From Bradyrhizobium pachyrhizi (GTDB lineage Bacteria; Pseudomonadota; Alphaproteobacteria; Rhizobiales; Xanthobacteraceae): a DNA stretch of 38,047 bases. The first letter of the stretch is position 1; the number at the start of each line of letters is the position of its first letter. Shown here piece by piece: positions 23,399 to 32,490 of the stretch. Both the position numbers and the translations under genes were made by a program. The stretch is from NCBI RefSeq assembly GCF_001189245.1, contig NZ_LFIQ01000119.1, positions 98,550-136,596 of the forward strand, read 5' to 3'. Under the pieces are notes generated by a model. That model ran no database searches, had not been told where the DNA came from, and saw only the letters and a list, made by a program, of their open reading frames with translations.

Positions 23399-26208
23399 TC
23401 GCAGGCCTCCCCCTCTCCTTTGCCGAACCGCTGCTGCTGCTGGGGCTGGTCAGCCTGCCGGTGCTGTGGTGGCTGTTGCGCGTGATGCCGCCGCGGCCGC
23501 GCCGGATCGAGTTTCCGCCGACACGTCTATTGTTCGACATCGCGCCCAAGGAGGAGACGCCGTCGCGCACGCCGTGGTGGTTGACGCTGCTGCGGCTCGC
23601 TGCCGCCGCGCTCGTCATCTTCGCCGCTGCCGGCCCGATCTGGAATCCGCAGACTGGCGTTGCCGCCGGTAAATTGCCGCTGGTGATCCTGCTCGACGAC
23701 GGCTGGAGCGCGGCCTCGAGCTGGGACGCGCGGATCAGGGCGGCGGACGAACTGATCGCCAACGCCGACAGCGACCGCCGCGGCGTCGCGCTGGTGCCGC
23801 TGTCCGAGCCCGCGCGCGACATCACGCTGATGCCGGCCGGCGCCGCGCGCGTCGCGCTGCGCCAGCTCGCGCCGAAGCCCTACTCGGTCGATCGGGTTGA
23901 AACCCTCGGCGCGCTTGGACGTTTCCTCAAGTCGACCGGCGACTGCGATATCGCCTGGCTGTCCGACGGCGTCGACACCGGCCGCGGCAGCGAATTCACC
24001 GAGGGGCTCGGCAAGGTGATCGAGAGCCGCAATCTGACGATCTATGCGGGCGGAGCCCAGTCGGCGCAAGCGCTGGTCGCGGCCGAGAACGCCGCCGCCA
24101 AGATGACGGTGAAGGTGCTGCGCACCGAGAGCGGCATCGCGGCGGGAACGGTGCGCGCGGTCGACGCCAAGGGCTCGCCGATCGGCGAGGCCCGTTACAC
24201 ATTCGGACCGCAGGATCGCGAGACCGAAGCCGCCTTCGATCTTCCGGTCGAATTGCGCAACGACATCGCACGGCTCGAAATCTCCGGCGAACATTCGGCC
24301 GGCGCCGTGCAGCTGCTCGACCGGCGCTGGCGCCGCCGCGCCATCGGCGTGGTCTCGGGTGCGAGCAACGACACCGCGCAGCCACTGTTGGCGTCGACCT
24401 TCTATCTCTCCCGCGCGCTGTCGCCATTCGCCGATGTCAGGCTCGGCGATCGCGGCGCGCCGCAGCAGGTGATCGGGCAATTCCTCGACCAGCGGCTGCC
24501 GATGATCGTGATGGCCGACGTCGGCACGCTATCGCCGGAGATTCGCGACCGGCTCAATGCCTGGATCGAGCAAGGCGGCGTGCTGGTGCGCTTCGCAGGT
24601 CCGCGCCTCGCCCAGGCCGATGACGACCTCGTTCCCGTCAAGCTGCGCCGCGGCGGACGCACGCTCGGCGGCAGCCTGACCTGGGAGAAGCCGCAGCACA
24701 TGGCCTCGTTCGCCGCCGATGGCCCGTTCTCGGGCCTCACCGTGCCGAAGGACATCACCGTCAACCGCCAGGTGCTGGCCGAGCCCGACGCCGTGCTCTC
24801 GACCAAGAGCTGGGCCTCGCTGGAGGACGGCACGCCGCTGGTCACCGGCGAGCGTCGCGGCAAGGGCGTGGTCAGCCTGTTTCATGTCGGCGCCGACATG
24901 CGCTGGTCGGATCTGCCGATGTCCGGCACCTTCGTCGAGATGCTGCGCCGGCTGATCGACATGTCCGGCTATACCTCGAAGCCCGGCCCCGGCGTCGCCA
25001 GCGATCCCAATGCCGAGACGGTTGCGCCGCTGCGCACGCTCGACGGATTCGGCGTCTTTGGGCCGCCGCCCTCGAGCGCCAAGCCGATGTCGGCGGACTA
25101 TCGCGATCGCGGTACAGCCGACCATCCGCCCGGCTTCTACGGCACTGCCGAGAGCCCGATCGCGGTCAACACGCTCGCCTCCGCCGATCGCATCGCGCCG
25201 CTCGACACCTCGGCCCTGCGCGCGACGCGTGCGAGCTACACCAACGCCGAACCGCGCGACCTGCGCGGCATCATGCTGTCGACGGCGCTGGCGCTGTTCC
25301 TGCTCGATGCAATCGTGGTGGCCTTGCTCGGCGGCGGCCTTGCCGCGCTGGTCCGGCGGCGCGCGGCACCGGCCGTGCTCGCCTTGGCCTTCATCCTTGC
25401 GACCACGATGGTGCCTTCGCCGACACGCGCGCAGAACGCCAGCAGTGACGACTTCGCCATCAAGGCGGTGTCGCAAACGCGGCTCGCCTACGTCGTGACC
25501 GGCAATGCCGACGTCGATTCCATCGTCAAGGCGGGGATGTCCGGACTGACGCTATTCCTCGGACAGCGCACCGCACTGGAGGCCGGCGATCCCGTCGGCA
25601 TCGATCCCGCACGCGACGAACTGGCGTTCTTCCCCCTGATCTACTGGCCGATCGTACCGGGCGCGCCGAAGCCGCCGCAGGACGCCATCAACAAGATCGA
25701 CGCCTACATGAAGCAGGGCGGCACCGTCATCTTCGATACCCGTGACGCCGTCGAAGCGCCGCCGGGGGACAACGGCTCATCGCAAACGCCCGGCATGCAG
25801 ACGCTGCGCGAATTGCTGTCGACCCTCGACGTGCCCGAGCTCGAGCCGGTGCCGCGCGAGCACGTGCTGACCAAGACGTTCTATCTGCTGCGCGACTTCC
25901 CCGGCCGCTTCAACTCCGGCCAGACCTGGGTCGAGGCGCTGCCGCGCGAGGACGACGACGAGGCTGCGCAGCGCCCGGCGCGCGGCGGCGACGGCGTCTC
26001 GCCGATCATCATCACGTCGAACGACCTCGCCGGCGCCTGGGCGATCCGCCCCGACGGCCAGCCGATGCTGCCGCTGACGCCGGGCGAGCCGCGCCAGCGC
26101 GAATTCGCCTTCCGCGCCGGCGTCAACATCGTGATGTACACGCTGACCGGCAACTACAAGGCCGACCAGGTGCACGCTCCTGCCTTGATCGAGCGGCTGG
26201 GACAATAA
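23395..26208 (+). CDS. BatA-N / DUF4159 membrane protein
   Basis: This 937-residue protein has two N-terminal membrane segments (about 10-25 and 58-82) in the BatA (aerotolerance) arrangement with PRRIEFPPTRLL between them. A degenerate VWA-like domain follows: LVILLDDGWSAAS has no full DxSxS. Two more hydrophobic stretches lie at about 625-675, then a periplasmic DUF4159 domain (about 690-930, starting AIKAVSQTRLAYVVTGN). The open frame continues upstream in a shifted frame over DUF58, but the ATG at 23395 overlaps the DUF58 stop (ATGA) and gives the family N-terminus. The client or partner of the MoxR/DUF58 pair is probably this protein and the next one. Molecular function is unknown. Confidence 0.88.
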   Translation: MIAGLPLSFAEPLLLLGLVSLPVLWWLLRVMPPRPRRIEFPPTRLLFDIAPKEETPSRTPWWLTLLRLAAAALVIFAAAGPIWNPQTGVAAGKLPLVILLDDGWSAASSWDARIRAADELIANADSDRRGVALVPLSEPARDITLMPAGAARVALRQLAPKPYSVDRVETLGALGRFLKSTGDCDIAWLSDGVDTGRGSEFTEGLGKVIESRNLTIYAGGAQSAQALVAAENAAAKMTVKVLRTESGIAAGTVRAVDAKGSPIGEARYTFGPQDRETEAAFDLPVELRNDIARLEISGEHSAGAVQLLDRRWRRRAIGVVSGASNDTAQPLLASTFYLSRALSPFADVRLGDRGAPQQVIGQFLDQRLPMIVMADVGTLSPEIRDRLNAWIEQGGVLVRFAGPRLAQADDDLVPVKLRRGGRTLGGSLTWEKPQHMASFAADGPFSGLTVPKDITVNRQVLAEPDAVLSTKSWASLEDGTPLVTGERRGKGVVSLFHVGADMRWSDLPMSGTFVEMLRRLIDMSGYTSKPGPGVASDPNAETVAPLRTLDGFGVFGPPPSSAKPMSADYRDRGTADHPPGFYGTAESPIAVNTLASADRIAPLDTSALRATRASYTNAEPRDLRGIMLSTALALFLLDAIVVALLGGGLAALVRRRAAPAVLALAFILATTMVPSPTRAQNASSDDFAIKAVSQTRLAYVVTGNADVDSIVKAGMSGLTLFLGQRTALEAGDPVGIDPARDELAFFPLIYWPIVPGAPKPPQDAINKIDAYMKQGGTVIFDTRDAVEAPPGDNGSSQTPGMQTLRELLSTLDVPELEPVPREHVLTKTFYLLRDFPGRFNSGQTWVEALPREDDDEAAQRPARGGDGVSPIIITSNDLAGAWAIRPDGQPMLPLTPGEPRQREFAFRAGVNIVMYTLTGNYKADQVHAPALIERLGQ

Positions 26209-26209
26209 T

Positions 26210-28273
26210 ATGAACTACGGTATCGCGTTCACACCGCTGGTTCCTTCGATCGTGCTGTGGCTCGCGCTCGGCGCGATCGTCGTCATCGCCGTGCTGCTCC
26301 TGGTGTCGCGCGCGCGGGGCGCCGCGGTCCGGGTCGCGGCGCTGGCGCTGATCCTGCTGGCACTAGCCAATCCCTCCTTCACCCGCGAGGACCGCGAGCC
26401 GCTGTCCTCGGTCGCTGCCGTCGTGGTCGACAAGAGCCCGAGCCAGAACTTCGGCACGCGCAACCAGGAGACCGACAAGGCGCGGCAGGCGCTGGTCGAC
26501 AGCCTGAAGCAGATCAAGGGCCTCGAGGTTCGCGTCGTCGAGGCCGGTCAGGCCGATGGCGAGACCGATGGCACGAAACTGTTCGGCGCGCTGACGTCGG
26601 CGCTATCGGACGTTCCGGTCGAGCGCGTCGCCGGCGCCTTCATGATCACCGATGGCCGCGTGCACGACATTCCCGCCAACGCCCAGGCGCTCGGCTTCCA
26701 GGCGCCGGTCCACGGGCTGATCACCGGCCGCAAGGACGAGCGCGACCGCCGCATCGCGATCACAGCCGCGCCGCGCTTCGGCATCGTCGGCCAGACCCAG
26801 ACCATCACCTTCCGGCTCGACGACCAGGGCGTCACCGGCGAGCGCGCCAAGGTCACGATCCGCCGCGACGGCGAAGTGATCAACGAGCGCACGCTGACCA
26901 GCGGTCAGACCTCGAGCGTCGACATCGACATCAAGCACGCCGGACCCAACATCGTCGAGATCGAGGCCTCGCCGCTCGAGAACGAGCTGACACCGGTCAA
27001 CAACCGCGCCGTGGTCGCGATCGACGGCGTCCGCGACAAGCTGCGCGTGCTGCTGGTGTCCGGCGAGCCGCATTCCGGCGAACGCACCTGGCGCAACCTG
27101 TTGAAGTCCGACCCCAGCGTCGATCTCGTGCACTTCACCATTCTGCGTCCGCCGGAGAAGCAGGACGGCACGCCGATCAACGAGCTGTCGCTGATCGCGT
27201 TTCCGACCCGCGAGCTGTTCCAGCAGAAGATCAACGAATTCCAGTTGATCATCTTCGACCGCTACGCCCGCCAGGGCGTGCTGCCGATCGCCTATTTCGA
27301 CAACATCGCGCGCTATGTCCGCGCCGGCGGCGCGGTGCTGGTGTCCGCGGGTCCCGACTACGCCTCGACCACCAGCATCTGGCGCACGCCGCTGGACTCG
27401 GTGCTGCCGGCCGAACCGGTCGGCGTGACCGAGAAGCCGTTCTACGCGCACTTAAGCGATGCCGGTAAGCGTCATCCGGTGACGCGCGGGCTGGAAGGCT
27501 CGAATGCCGAGCCGCCGCATTGGAGCCGGTTCTTCCGCACCGTCGATACCCGCAACGCGATCAATCCGCCGGTCATGACCGGCGCCGACGGCAAGCCGCT
27601 GCTGCTACTGTCGCGCTTCGGCGAAGGCCGCGTCGCGCTGCTGCTCTCCGACCACATCTGGCTGTGGGCGCGCGGCTACGAGGGCGGCGGCCCGCATCTC
27701 GATTTGTTGCGGCGGGTATCGCACTGGCTGATGAAGCAGCCCGACCTCGACGAAGAGGCGCTGCGCATGCAGGTGCAGGGCAAGGATCTCATGGTGGTGC
27801 GCCAGACCATGGCCGACACCGTCTCGCCGGTCACCGTGACGTCGCCGAGCGGCACCACGCGCGAACTGACGCTCACCGCCGGCGATCCCGGCGAGTGGCG
27901 CGCGACGCTGCCCGCCAACGAGCTCGGCCTGTGGCAGGCCACCGACGGCACGCTGAAGGCGCTGATCAATGTCGGCCCGACCAACCCGAAGGAATTCTCG
28001 GAGGTCACCTCGACCACCGACATGCTGAAGCCGCTGGCGCAGGCAACCGGCGGCGACGCCCGGCGCATCGTCGACGGTTCGAGCCTCGACATGCCGCGCG
28101 TCGTGCCGGTGCGTTCCTCCTCGATCTTCCGCGGCGACGGCTGGCTCGGCGTCAAGATGCGCGACGCCAGCGTCGTGAAGGGTGTCGGCGTGCTGCCGAT
28201 GTTCGCCGGCCTGGTCGGCCTGCTGCTGTTGCTCGGCGCATTCGCGGCAACATGGCTGCGCGAGGGACGCTGA
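26210..28273 (+). CDS. Membrane protein with VWA-like and GATase-like domains
   Basis: This 687-residue protein has two N-terminal membrane segments (about 12-32 and 38-54) and one near the C-terminus (about 662-680). Between them are a short VWA-type MIDAS (D74-K-S76-P-S78, then FMITDGR) and a class I glutamine-amidotransferase-like fold (LRVLLVSGEPHSGERTWRNL; GGAVLVSAGPDYA). No Cys nucleophile elbow is visible, so it is unlikely to be an active amidotransferase even though homologues are often named that way. The ATG is one base after the previous stop. It ends the MoxR module. The next gene unit has its own promoter. Confidence 0.85.
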   Translation: MNYGIAFTPLVPSIVLWLALGAIVVIAVLLLVSRARGAAVRVAALALILLALANPSFTREDREPLSSVAAVVVDKSPSQNFGTRNQETDKARQALVDSLKQIKGLEVRVVEAGQADGETDGTKLFGALTSALSDVPVERVAGAFMITDGRVHDIPANAQALGFQAPVHGLITGRKDERDRRIAITAAPRFGIVGQTQTITFRLDDQGVTGERAKVTIRRDGEVINERTLTSGQTSSVDIDIKHAGPNIVEIEASPLENELTPVNNRAVVAIDGVRDKLRVLLVSGEPHSGERTWRNLLKSDPSVDLVHFTILRPPEKQDGTPINELSLIAFPTRELFQQKINEFQLIIFDRYARQGVLPIAYFDNIARYVRAGGAVLVSAGPDYASTTSIWRTPLDSVLPAEPVGVTEKPFYAHLSDAGKRHPVTRGLEGSNAEPPHWSRFFRTVDTRNAINPPVMTGADGKPLLLLSRFGEGRVALLLSDHIWLWARGYEGGGPHLDLLRRVSHWLMKQPDLDEEALRMQVQGKDLMVVRQTMADTVSPVTVTSPSGTTRELTLTAGDPGEWRATLPANELGLWQATDGTLKALINVGPTNPKEFSEVTSTTDMLKPLAQATGGDARRIVDGSSLDMPRVVPVRSSSIFRGDGWLGVKMRDASVVKGVGVLPMFAGLVGLLLLLGAFAATWLREGR

Positions 28274-28348
28274 GCCCGGCCGGGCTCGCGTCGGCGTTGC
28301 GTCAAACACACACAGGCAACGCATCGACACGGTTTGTCTGAACGCTGG

Positions 28349-28390
28349 TTGACATCGCGCAAGCCATCCGATGTTATAATGTAACATCGG
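28349..28390 (+). promoter_or_regulatory. Zur-type operator overlapping a promoter
   Basis: A perfect inverted repeat, CCGATGTTA-TAATG-TAACATCGG (28368-28390), matches the AT-centred palindrome expected for the zinc repressor Zur in alphaproteobacteria. TTGACA lies at 28349-28354 and TATAAT (28375-28380) lies inside the palindrome, with a 20-base spacer, so bound repressor would block the -10. The next genes encode a secreted Cys/His protein and a ZnuD-like receptor. Fur- or Irr-type sites look different (iron-type sequences); Zur is the best match by sequence and context. Confidence 0.8.
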
Positions 28391-28436
28391 AGCGCTGGGG
28401 TGTTGATGCGCTCCCGATTGGGCGGGCGTTATCGGC

Positions 28437-28859
28437 ATGAAGTGGTTCCGGCAACACATCAAGACTGGCTCGCGGCTGGCGCTGTTCGCGCTCGCCGTCC
28501 AGTTCTTGCTGTCATTCGGGCATTTCCATCCGATCGCGGCTGCGCAAGCGGCGCCCGCAGTCCAGACCGGGCTGTCGCTGGTCGATCTCGCCTATATCGG
28601 GACCTCGGCGACGCCGGACCTCGCCGTCCAGGTGACCGGGACGCCACAGCCCGCCAATCCCGACAACGACCGGCATCCGGCCGACAATTGCGCGATCTGC
28701 GCCGTCATCTCGCTCGCGAGCAGCATGCTGTTCACGGCGCCGCCGGTGCTGTTGCTGCCGGAAGCCATCGAGCTTCTGTTCCGCACCACCAATGCCGAAT
28801 TCGCCCATCTGAAATCGGCGCCGGCGGCCTTCCACTCCCGCGCACCTCCCCTGTCCTGA
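28437..28859 (+). CDS. Small secreted DUF2946-like protein
   Basis: This is a 140-residue protein. Residues 12-30 are a signal-peptide-like helix that continues to FGHFHP and an AxA-rich stretch. The mature part is short: a D/N/H-rich NPDNDRHPADN segment leads to the CAIC motif, then a second hydrophobic stretch (about 93-112). DUF2946 proteins share this layout (short signal, central Cys/His pair, end in RAPPLS). It sits directly behind the Zur-type operator and before the receptor gene. The HFH and CAIC groups could hold zinc, but this is inference; no function is established for the family. Confidence 0.75.
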   Translation: MKWFRQHIKTGSRLALFALAVQFLLSFGHFHPIAAAQAAPAVQTGLSLVDLAYIGTSATPDLAVQVTGTPQPANPDNDRHPADNCAICAVISLASSMLFTAPPVLLLPEAIELLFRTTNAEFAHLKSAPAAFHSRAPPLS

Positions 28860-28970
28860 CATCGACTGATTGCTGCACGCCCTGAGCGGACGGCCGCGTC
28901 ACATTCGCGGCCTGCGCCAGCGGGGCAAATCGGAATCGATCCGTCATTTCGACGGGCCTGGATCGGGACA

Positions 28971-31337
28971 ATGACACTTCAGAAGAAACGAGCACTCCAC
29001 ATCGGGAGCGTGAGCTGGCTATTGCTGGGCGCGATGAGCCACAATGCGCTGGCCGACGACACGCCGACGCAACTCCCTGACATCACCGTGACGGCACCGA
29101 GCCCGATCCAACGGCACCGGACCGCGCCAACGCGCACGCCGAGCCATGTTGCCCGGTCCGCGCCGAGCCGCAACCGCGAACGCGCCGCGGCCGTGCAACC
29201 GGCGCCTGCGGCACCGGCGCCGGCACCGCAGCAGGGCGTGCTGCCCGTGGTGACCGATCAGTTCGCCACCGTCACCGTGATACCCAACGAGGAACTGCGG
29301 CGCTCCGGCAGCGCCACGCTCGGCGATCTTCTGTTCTCCAAGCCCGGCATCACCGGTTCGAGCTTCGCGCCCGGCGCGTCGAGCCGGCCGATCATCCGCG
29401 GCCTCGACGTCAATCGCGTCGGCATCGTCGAAAACGGTCTCGGCGGCGGCGGCGTGTCGGATCTCGGCGAGGATCATTTCGTCCCGATTGATCCGCTCTC
29501 GACCAACCAGATCGAAGTGGTGCGCGGCCCGGCCGCGCTGCGCTACGGCTCGACCTCGATCGGCGGCGTCGTCAGCGCCACCAACAACCGGATTCCCGAT
29601 GCGATGCCGACCTGCGCGGCGGCGCCGTTCCAGAGCTACGGATTGCCGGTGAAGGCGCCGCTGGCCGACGGCGGTGCGCCGGGTTGCCTCAATGTCGAGA
29701 CCCGCACCTCGGTGAGCTCGGTCAACCGCGGCGTCGAGGGCGGCATGCTGCTGGACGCCGGCGGCAACAATGTCGCCGTGCATGCCGACGCCTATGGCCG
29801 CACCACCAGCGACTACAGCATCCCGAGCTATCCCTATTTATTTGTGCCCGGCCAGCCATTCAACGGCCGCCAGCCGAACTCCGCGACGCAGTCGGACGGC
29901 GCGTCGGTCGGCGCCTCCTATTTCTTCCAGGGCGGCTATATCGGCGCGGCGATCACCCAGAACGACTCGCTCTACCACATCCCCGGCACCGACGGCGCCG
30001 ATCACCAGACCCGGATCGACGCGCACCAGACCAAGATCGCCGTCAAGGGCGAGTACCGGCCCGATACTGCTGCAATCGATGCGGTGCGGTTCTGGGTCGG
30101 CGCGACCGACTATCGCCACAACGAGCTCGGCCTTGCCGATCCGACCGACCCGTTCAGCGACGGCGTGCGGCAGACCTTCACCAACAAGGAGCAGGAAGCC
30201 CGCGTCGAGGTGCAGATGATGCCGTTCAACGCGCGTTTCGCCGCGGTGACGACCGCGTTCGGCGTGCAGGCCGGGCATCAGGAGCTGACCGCGCCGAGCC
30301 CGGACGATCCAGACTCGCTGTTCAACGGCCTGTGGAGTCCGAACAACAACAACCGCGTCGCGGGTTACGTGTTCAACGAGTTCAAGTTCACGGATTCGAC
30401 CAAGGCGCAAATCGCCGGCCGCATCGAGCATGTCGACCTGCACGGATCGATGCCGAATTTCCCGGCGGACTATCTGCCTGACGGCGCACCGCAGAGCTCG
30501 ATCGCACGCAATCCTTCCTACACGCCGGTCAGCGGCAGCATCGGGCTACTGCAGAACCTGCCCGGCGATCTCGTCGGCAGCGTCACCGCGCAATATGTCG
30601 AACGCGCGCCGAAGCCCGCGGAGCTGTTCTCGCGCGGCGCGCATGATGCAACCGCGACCTTCGACATCGGCAATCCGAACCTGACCATCGAGACCGCGAA
30701 ATCGGTCGAGATCGGCCTGCGCAAGGCGACCGGACCGTTCCGCTTCGAGGCCACCGCCTACTACACCCGCTTCAGCAACTTCATCTATCGCCGCCTGACC
30801 GGGGTGATGTGCGGCGACGATTTCGACTCCTGCGGCAATGGCGACCCCAACAATGAGGCGCGGCAGGCGGTTTATTCGCAGCGCGACGCGATCTTCCGCG
30901 GCGCCGAATTCCAGAGCCAGTTCGACATCGGCCCGCTCAACGGCGGCATCTGGGGCATCGAGAACCAGTTCGACGTGGTGCGCGCCACCTTCACCGACGG
31001 CACCAATGTGCCGCGAATTCCACCGGTGCGGCTTGGCGGCGGCTTCTATTGGCGCGACAGCAACTGGCTGACCCGCATCAATCTGGTGCACGCCTTTGCG
31101 CAGAACGACATCGCCGTCATCGGCGAGACCCCGACCGCGGGCTACAATCTCCTCAACGCGGAGATCACCTACAACACCAAGCTGAATTCGTCATGGATCG
31201 GCGCGCGCGAGATGACGCTCGGTCTGGCCGGCAACAATCTGCTCAACCAGAACATCCGCAACTCCGTTTCCTATACCAAGGACGAGGTGCTGATGCCGGG
31301 CCTCGGCGTGCGGGCGTTCGCCAATCTGAAGTTCTGA
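28971..31337 (+). CDS. ZnuD-like TonB-dependent outer-membrane receptor
   Basis: This is a 788-residue receptor with a signal peptide (ends ALADD). A Pro/Arg-rich linker (about 45-85) precedes the plug (about 90-210), which contains the receptor-typical SRPIIRGLD and VRGPAALRYGSTSIGGVV. The rest is a beta-barrel that ends in a C-terminal Phe (FANLKF). Two pairs of loop cysteines are visible (C215/C239 and C614/C621) and likely form disulfides. The plug pattern FAPGASSRPIIRG plus the Zur-type operator upstream point to zinc uptake. Iron or another metal cannot be excluded from sequence alone. A strong terminator follows. Confidence 0.85.
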   Translation: MTLQKKRALHIGSVSWLLLGAMSHNALADDTPTQLPDITVTAPSPIQRHRTAPTRTPSHVARSAPSRNRERAAAVQPAPAAPAPAPQQGVLPVVTDQFATVTVIPNEELRRSGSATLGDLLFSKPGITGSSFAPGASSRPIIRGLDVNRVGIVENGLGGGGVSDLGEDHFVPIDPLSTNQIEVVRGPAALRYGSTSIGGVVSATNNRIPDAMPTCAAAPFQSYGLPVKAPLADGGAPGCLNVETRTSVSSVNRGVEGGMLLDAGGNNVAVHADAYGRTTSDYSIPSYPYLFVPGQPFNGRQPNSATQSDGASVGASYFFQGGYIGAAITQNDSLYHIPGTDGADHQTRIDAHQTKIAVKGEYRPDTAAIDAVRFWVGATDYRHNELGLADPTDPFSDGVRQTFTNKEQEARVEVQMMPFNARFAAVTTAFGVQAGHQELTAPSPDDPDSLFNGLWSPNNNNRVAGYVFNEFKFTDSTKAQIAGRIEHVDLHGSMPNFPADYLPDGAPQSSIARNPSYTPVSGSIGLLQNLPGDLVGSVTAQYVERAPKPAELFSRGAHDATATFDIGNPNLTIETAKSVEIGLRKATGPFRFEATAYYTRFSNFIYRRLTGVMCGDDFDSCGNGDPNNEARQAVYSQRDAIFRGAEFQSQFDIGPLNGGIWGIENQFDVVRATFTDGTNVPRIPPVRLGGGFYWRDSNWLTRINLVHAFAQNDIAVIGETPTAGYNLLNAEITYNTKLNSSWIGAREMTLGLAGNNLLNQNIRNSVSYTKDEVLMPGLGVRAFANLKF

Positions 31338-31346
31338 GCCAAGCGT

Positions 31347-31377
31347 ATCCCTCTGCCGCCAGCGGCAGAGGGATTTT
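31347..31377 (+). terminator. Rho-independent terminator of the zinc locus
   Basis: ATCCCTCTGCCG, loop CCAG, CGGCAGAGGGAT, then TTTT: a perfect 12-bp stem 9 bases after the receptor stop. Confidence 0.92.
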
Positions 31378-31385
31378 GCGATCGC

Positions 31386-31470
31386 GTAGCCCGGATGGAG
31401 CGCAGCGCAATCCGGGAGATTGCTCCCGCGATGAGACTGATCCCGGATTTCGCTTCGCCCCATCCGGGCA
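31386..31470. repeat. Repeat family D copy 2
   Basis: GTAGCCCGGATGGAGCGCAG and CGCAATCCGGGA at the left; ATCCCGGATTTCGCTTCGCC and CCATCCGGGC at the right. This is a longer, near-palindromic form of the element at 10696. It lies between the zinc locus terminator and the EthD-like gene. Confidence 0.8.
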
Positions 31471-31507
31471 ACCAGCGTCTCTGAGGGGAGCCGCGTAACC
31501 TGCTCGA

Positions 31508-31825
31508 TCAGTGGCCGACGACGACTTCGCTGATCTGGATCACCGGCTGCAGATCGGTGTAGTTCGGGATGTCCCCCATGATCTCTTGGGCGTGCTTGCC
31601 CATGCCGGCGGCAAAGGCCTCAACCGAGTCACAGAAGATGTGGCACATTCCGACATAGGTTGCGGGTTGCCCCGGGGCGCCGCCGGCGAGGCCCTTGTCG
31701 ACGGTGTAGTATTTGCATGCGTCGCCCAGCCGCGCCTTCACCAGCGGCATGTGCTTGTCGCGATAATAGTCGTGATCAAAGCGTGCGCCTGGATTATTCG
31801 GATACATCACACTGACCTTGATCAT
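31508..31825 (-). CDS. EthD-like small protein
   Basis: This 105-residue protein of the dimeric alpha/beta-barrel (EthD) family has the pattern MIKVSVMYPNNPGARFDHDYYRDKHMPL at its start and ISEVVVGH at its end. In some clusters EthD helps P450-based ether breakdown, but most members have no known role. The ATG at 31825 is preferred: a GGGAGAG site lies about 8 bases upstream, whereas a GTG at 31834 is too close to it. No P450 or ferredoxin gene is nearby. Confidence 0.82.
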   Translation of the reverse strand: MIKVSVMYPNNPGARFDHDYYRDKHMPLVKARLGDACKYYTVDKGLAGGAPGQPATYVGMCHIFCDSVEAFAAGMGKHAQEIMGDIPNYTDLQPVIQISEVVVGH

Positions 31826-31854
31826 GGCGCACACTCTCCCTGTTGATATGACAT

Positions 31855-31875
31855 GCGCCGGTCTTGTCCCGGCGC
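31855..31875. other. GC-rich hairpin between EthD-like and GNAT genes
   Basis: GCGCCGG-TCTTGTC-CCGGCGC, a perfect 7-bp stem in the 113-base gap. No T run follows on either strand. Confidence 0.4.
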
Positions 31876-31938
31876 TTGCCTCAACTGTGCTTCAGTTTCC
31901 GATGGTGCGCAACCGTTCCGGCACCGCTCGCGCGGATG

Positions 31939-32451
31939 TCAGATCGCCTTGCTCCAGTCCGGCTGGATCGGCCCGGATACGCCCTCGAACGCGCCGTCGA
32001 CCAGTTCCATGACAAGCAGGCGACTGTAATCGACCGGGCCGGGCATGGTCATGCGTCCCTTCGGGACCGGCTTGAAGCCGACCCGCGCATAATACGGCTC
32101 GTCGCCGACCAGCACGATCAGCCGGTGACCCTTGGCGCGGGCGTCGTTGATCGCACGCTCGAGGAGCGCACGGCCGACGCCGCGGCTGCGGAACGGCGGC
32201 TCGACCGTCAACGGCCCAAGCATCAGGGCCGGCGTATCGCCGATCGTGACCGGCAGCTGGCGCACCGAGCCGACCAGCAGCGTGCCGATCCGCGCCGTGA
32301 AGGAGACATCGAGCAGATGGTCGACATGCTCGCGCAGCCGGTAGGCGCTGAGCACGAAGCGCCCGGGCCCGAAGGTGCGCTCGTGCAGCCGCTCGATCGC
32401 CTGGGCGTCTTTCGGGGTCTCGGGCAGGATGGTCAGGGACAATTCGGTCAT
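31939..32451 (-). CDS. GNAT-family N-acetyltransferase
   Basis: This is a 170-residue acetyltransferase. The acetyl-CoA loop is visible as R-S-R-G-V-G-R-A-L (about residues 88-96), preceded by the beta strand LGPLTVEPPF and followed by the IVLVGDEPYYARVGF block typical of the YhbS-like subgroup. The acceptor is unknown. The ATG at 32451 has no strong ribosome site. It is followed by the EthD-like gene on the same strand, 113 bases away, with no clear link. Confidence 0.85.
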   Translation of the reverse strand: MTELSLTILPETPKDAQAIERLHERTFGPGRFVLSAYRLREHVDHLLDVSFTARIGTLLVGSVRQLPVTIGDTPALMLGPLTVEPPFRSRGVGRALLERAINDARAKGHRLIVLVGDEPYYARVGFKPVPKGRMTMPGPVDYSRLLVMELVDGAFEGVSGPIQPDWSKAI

Positions 32452-32490
32452 TGTGGGGCGCGGGATAGCATCTGGCGCGGGCGCGGTCCA

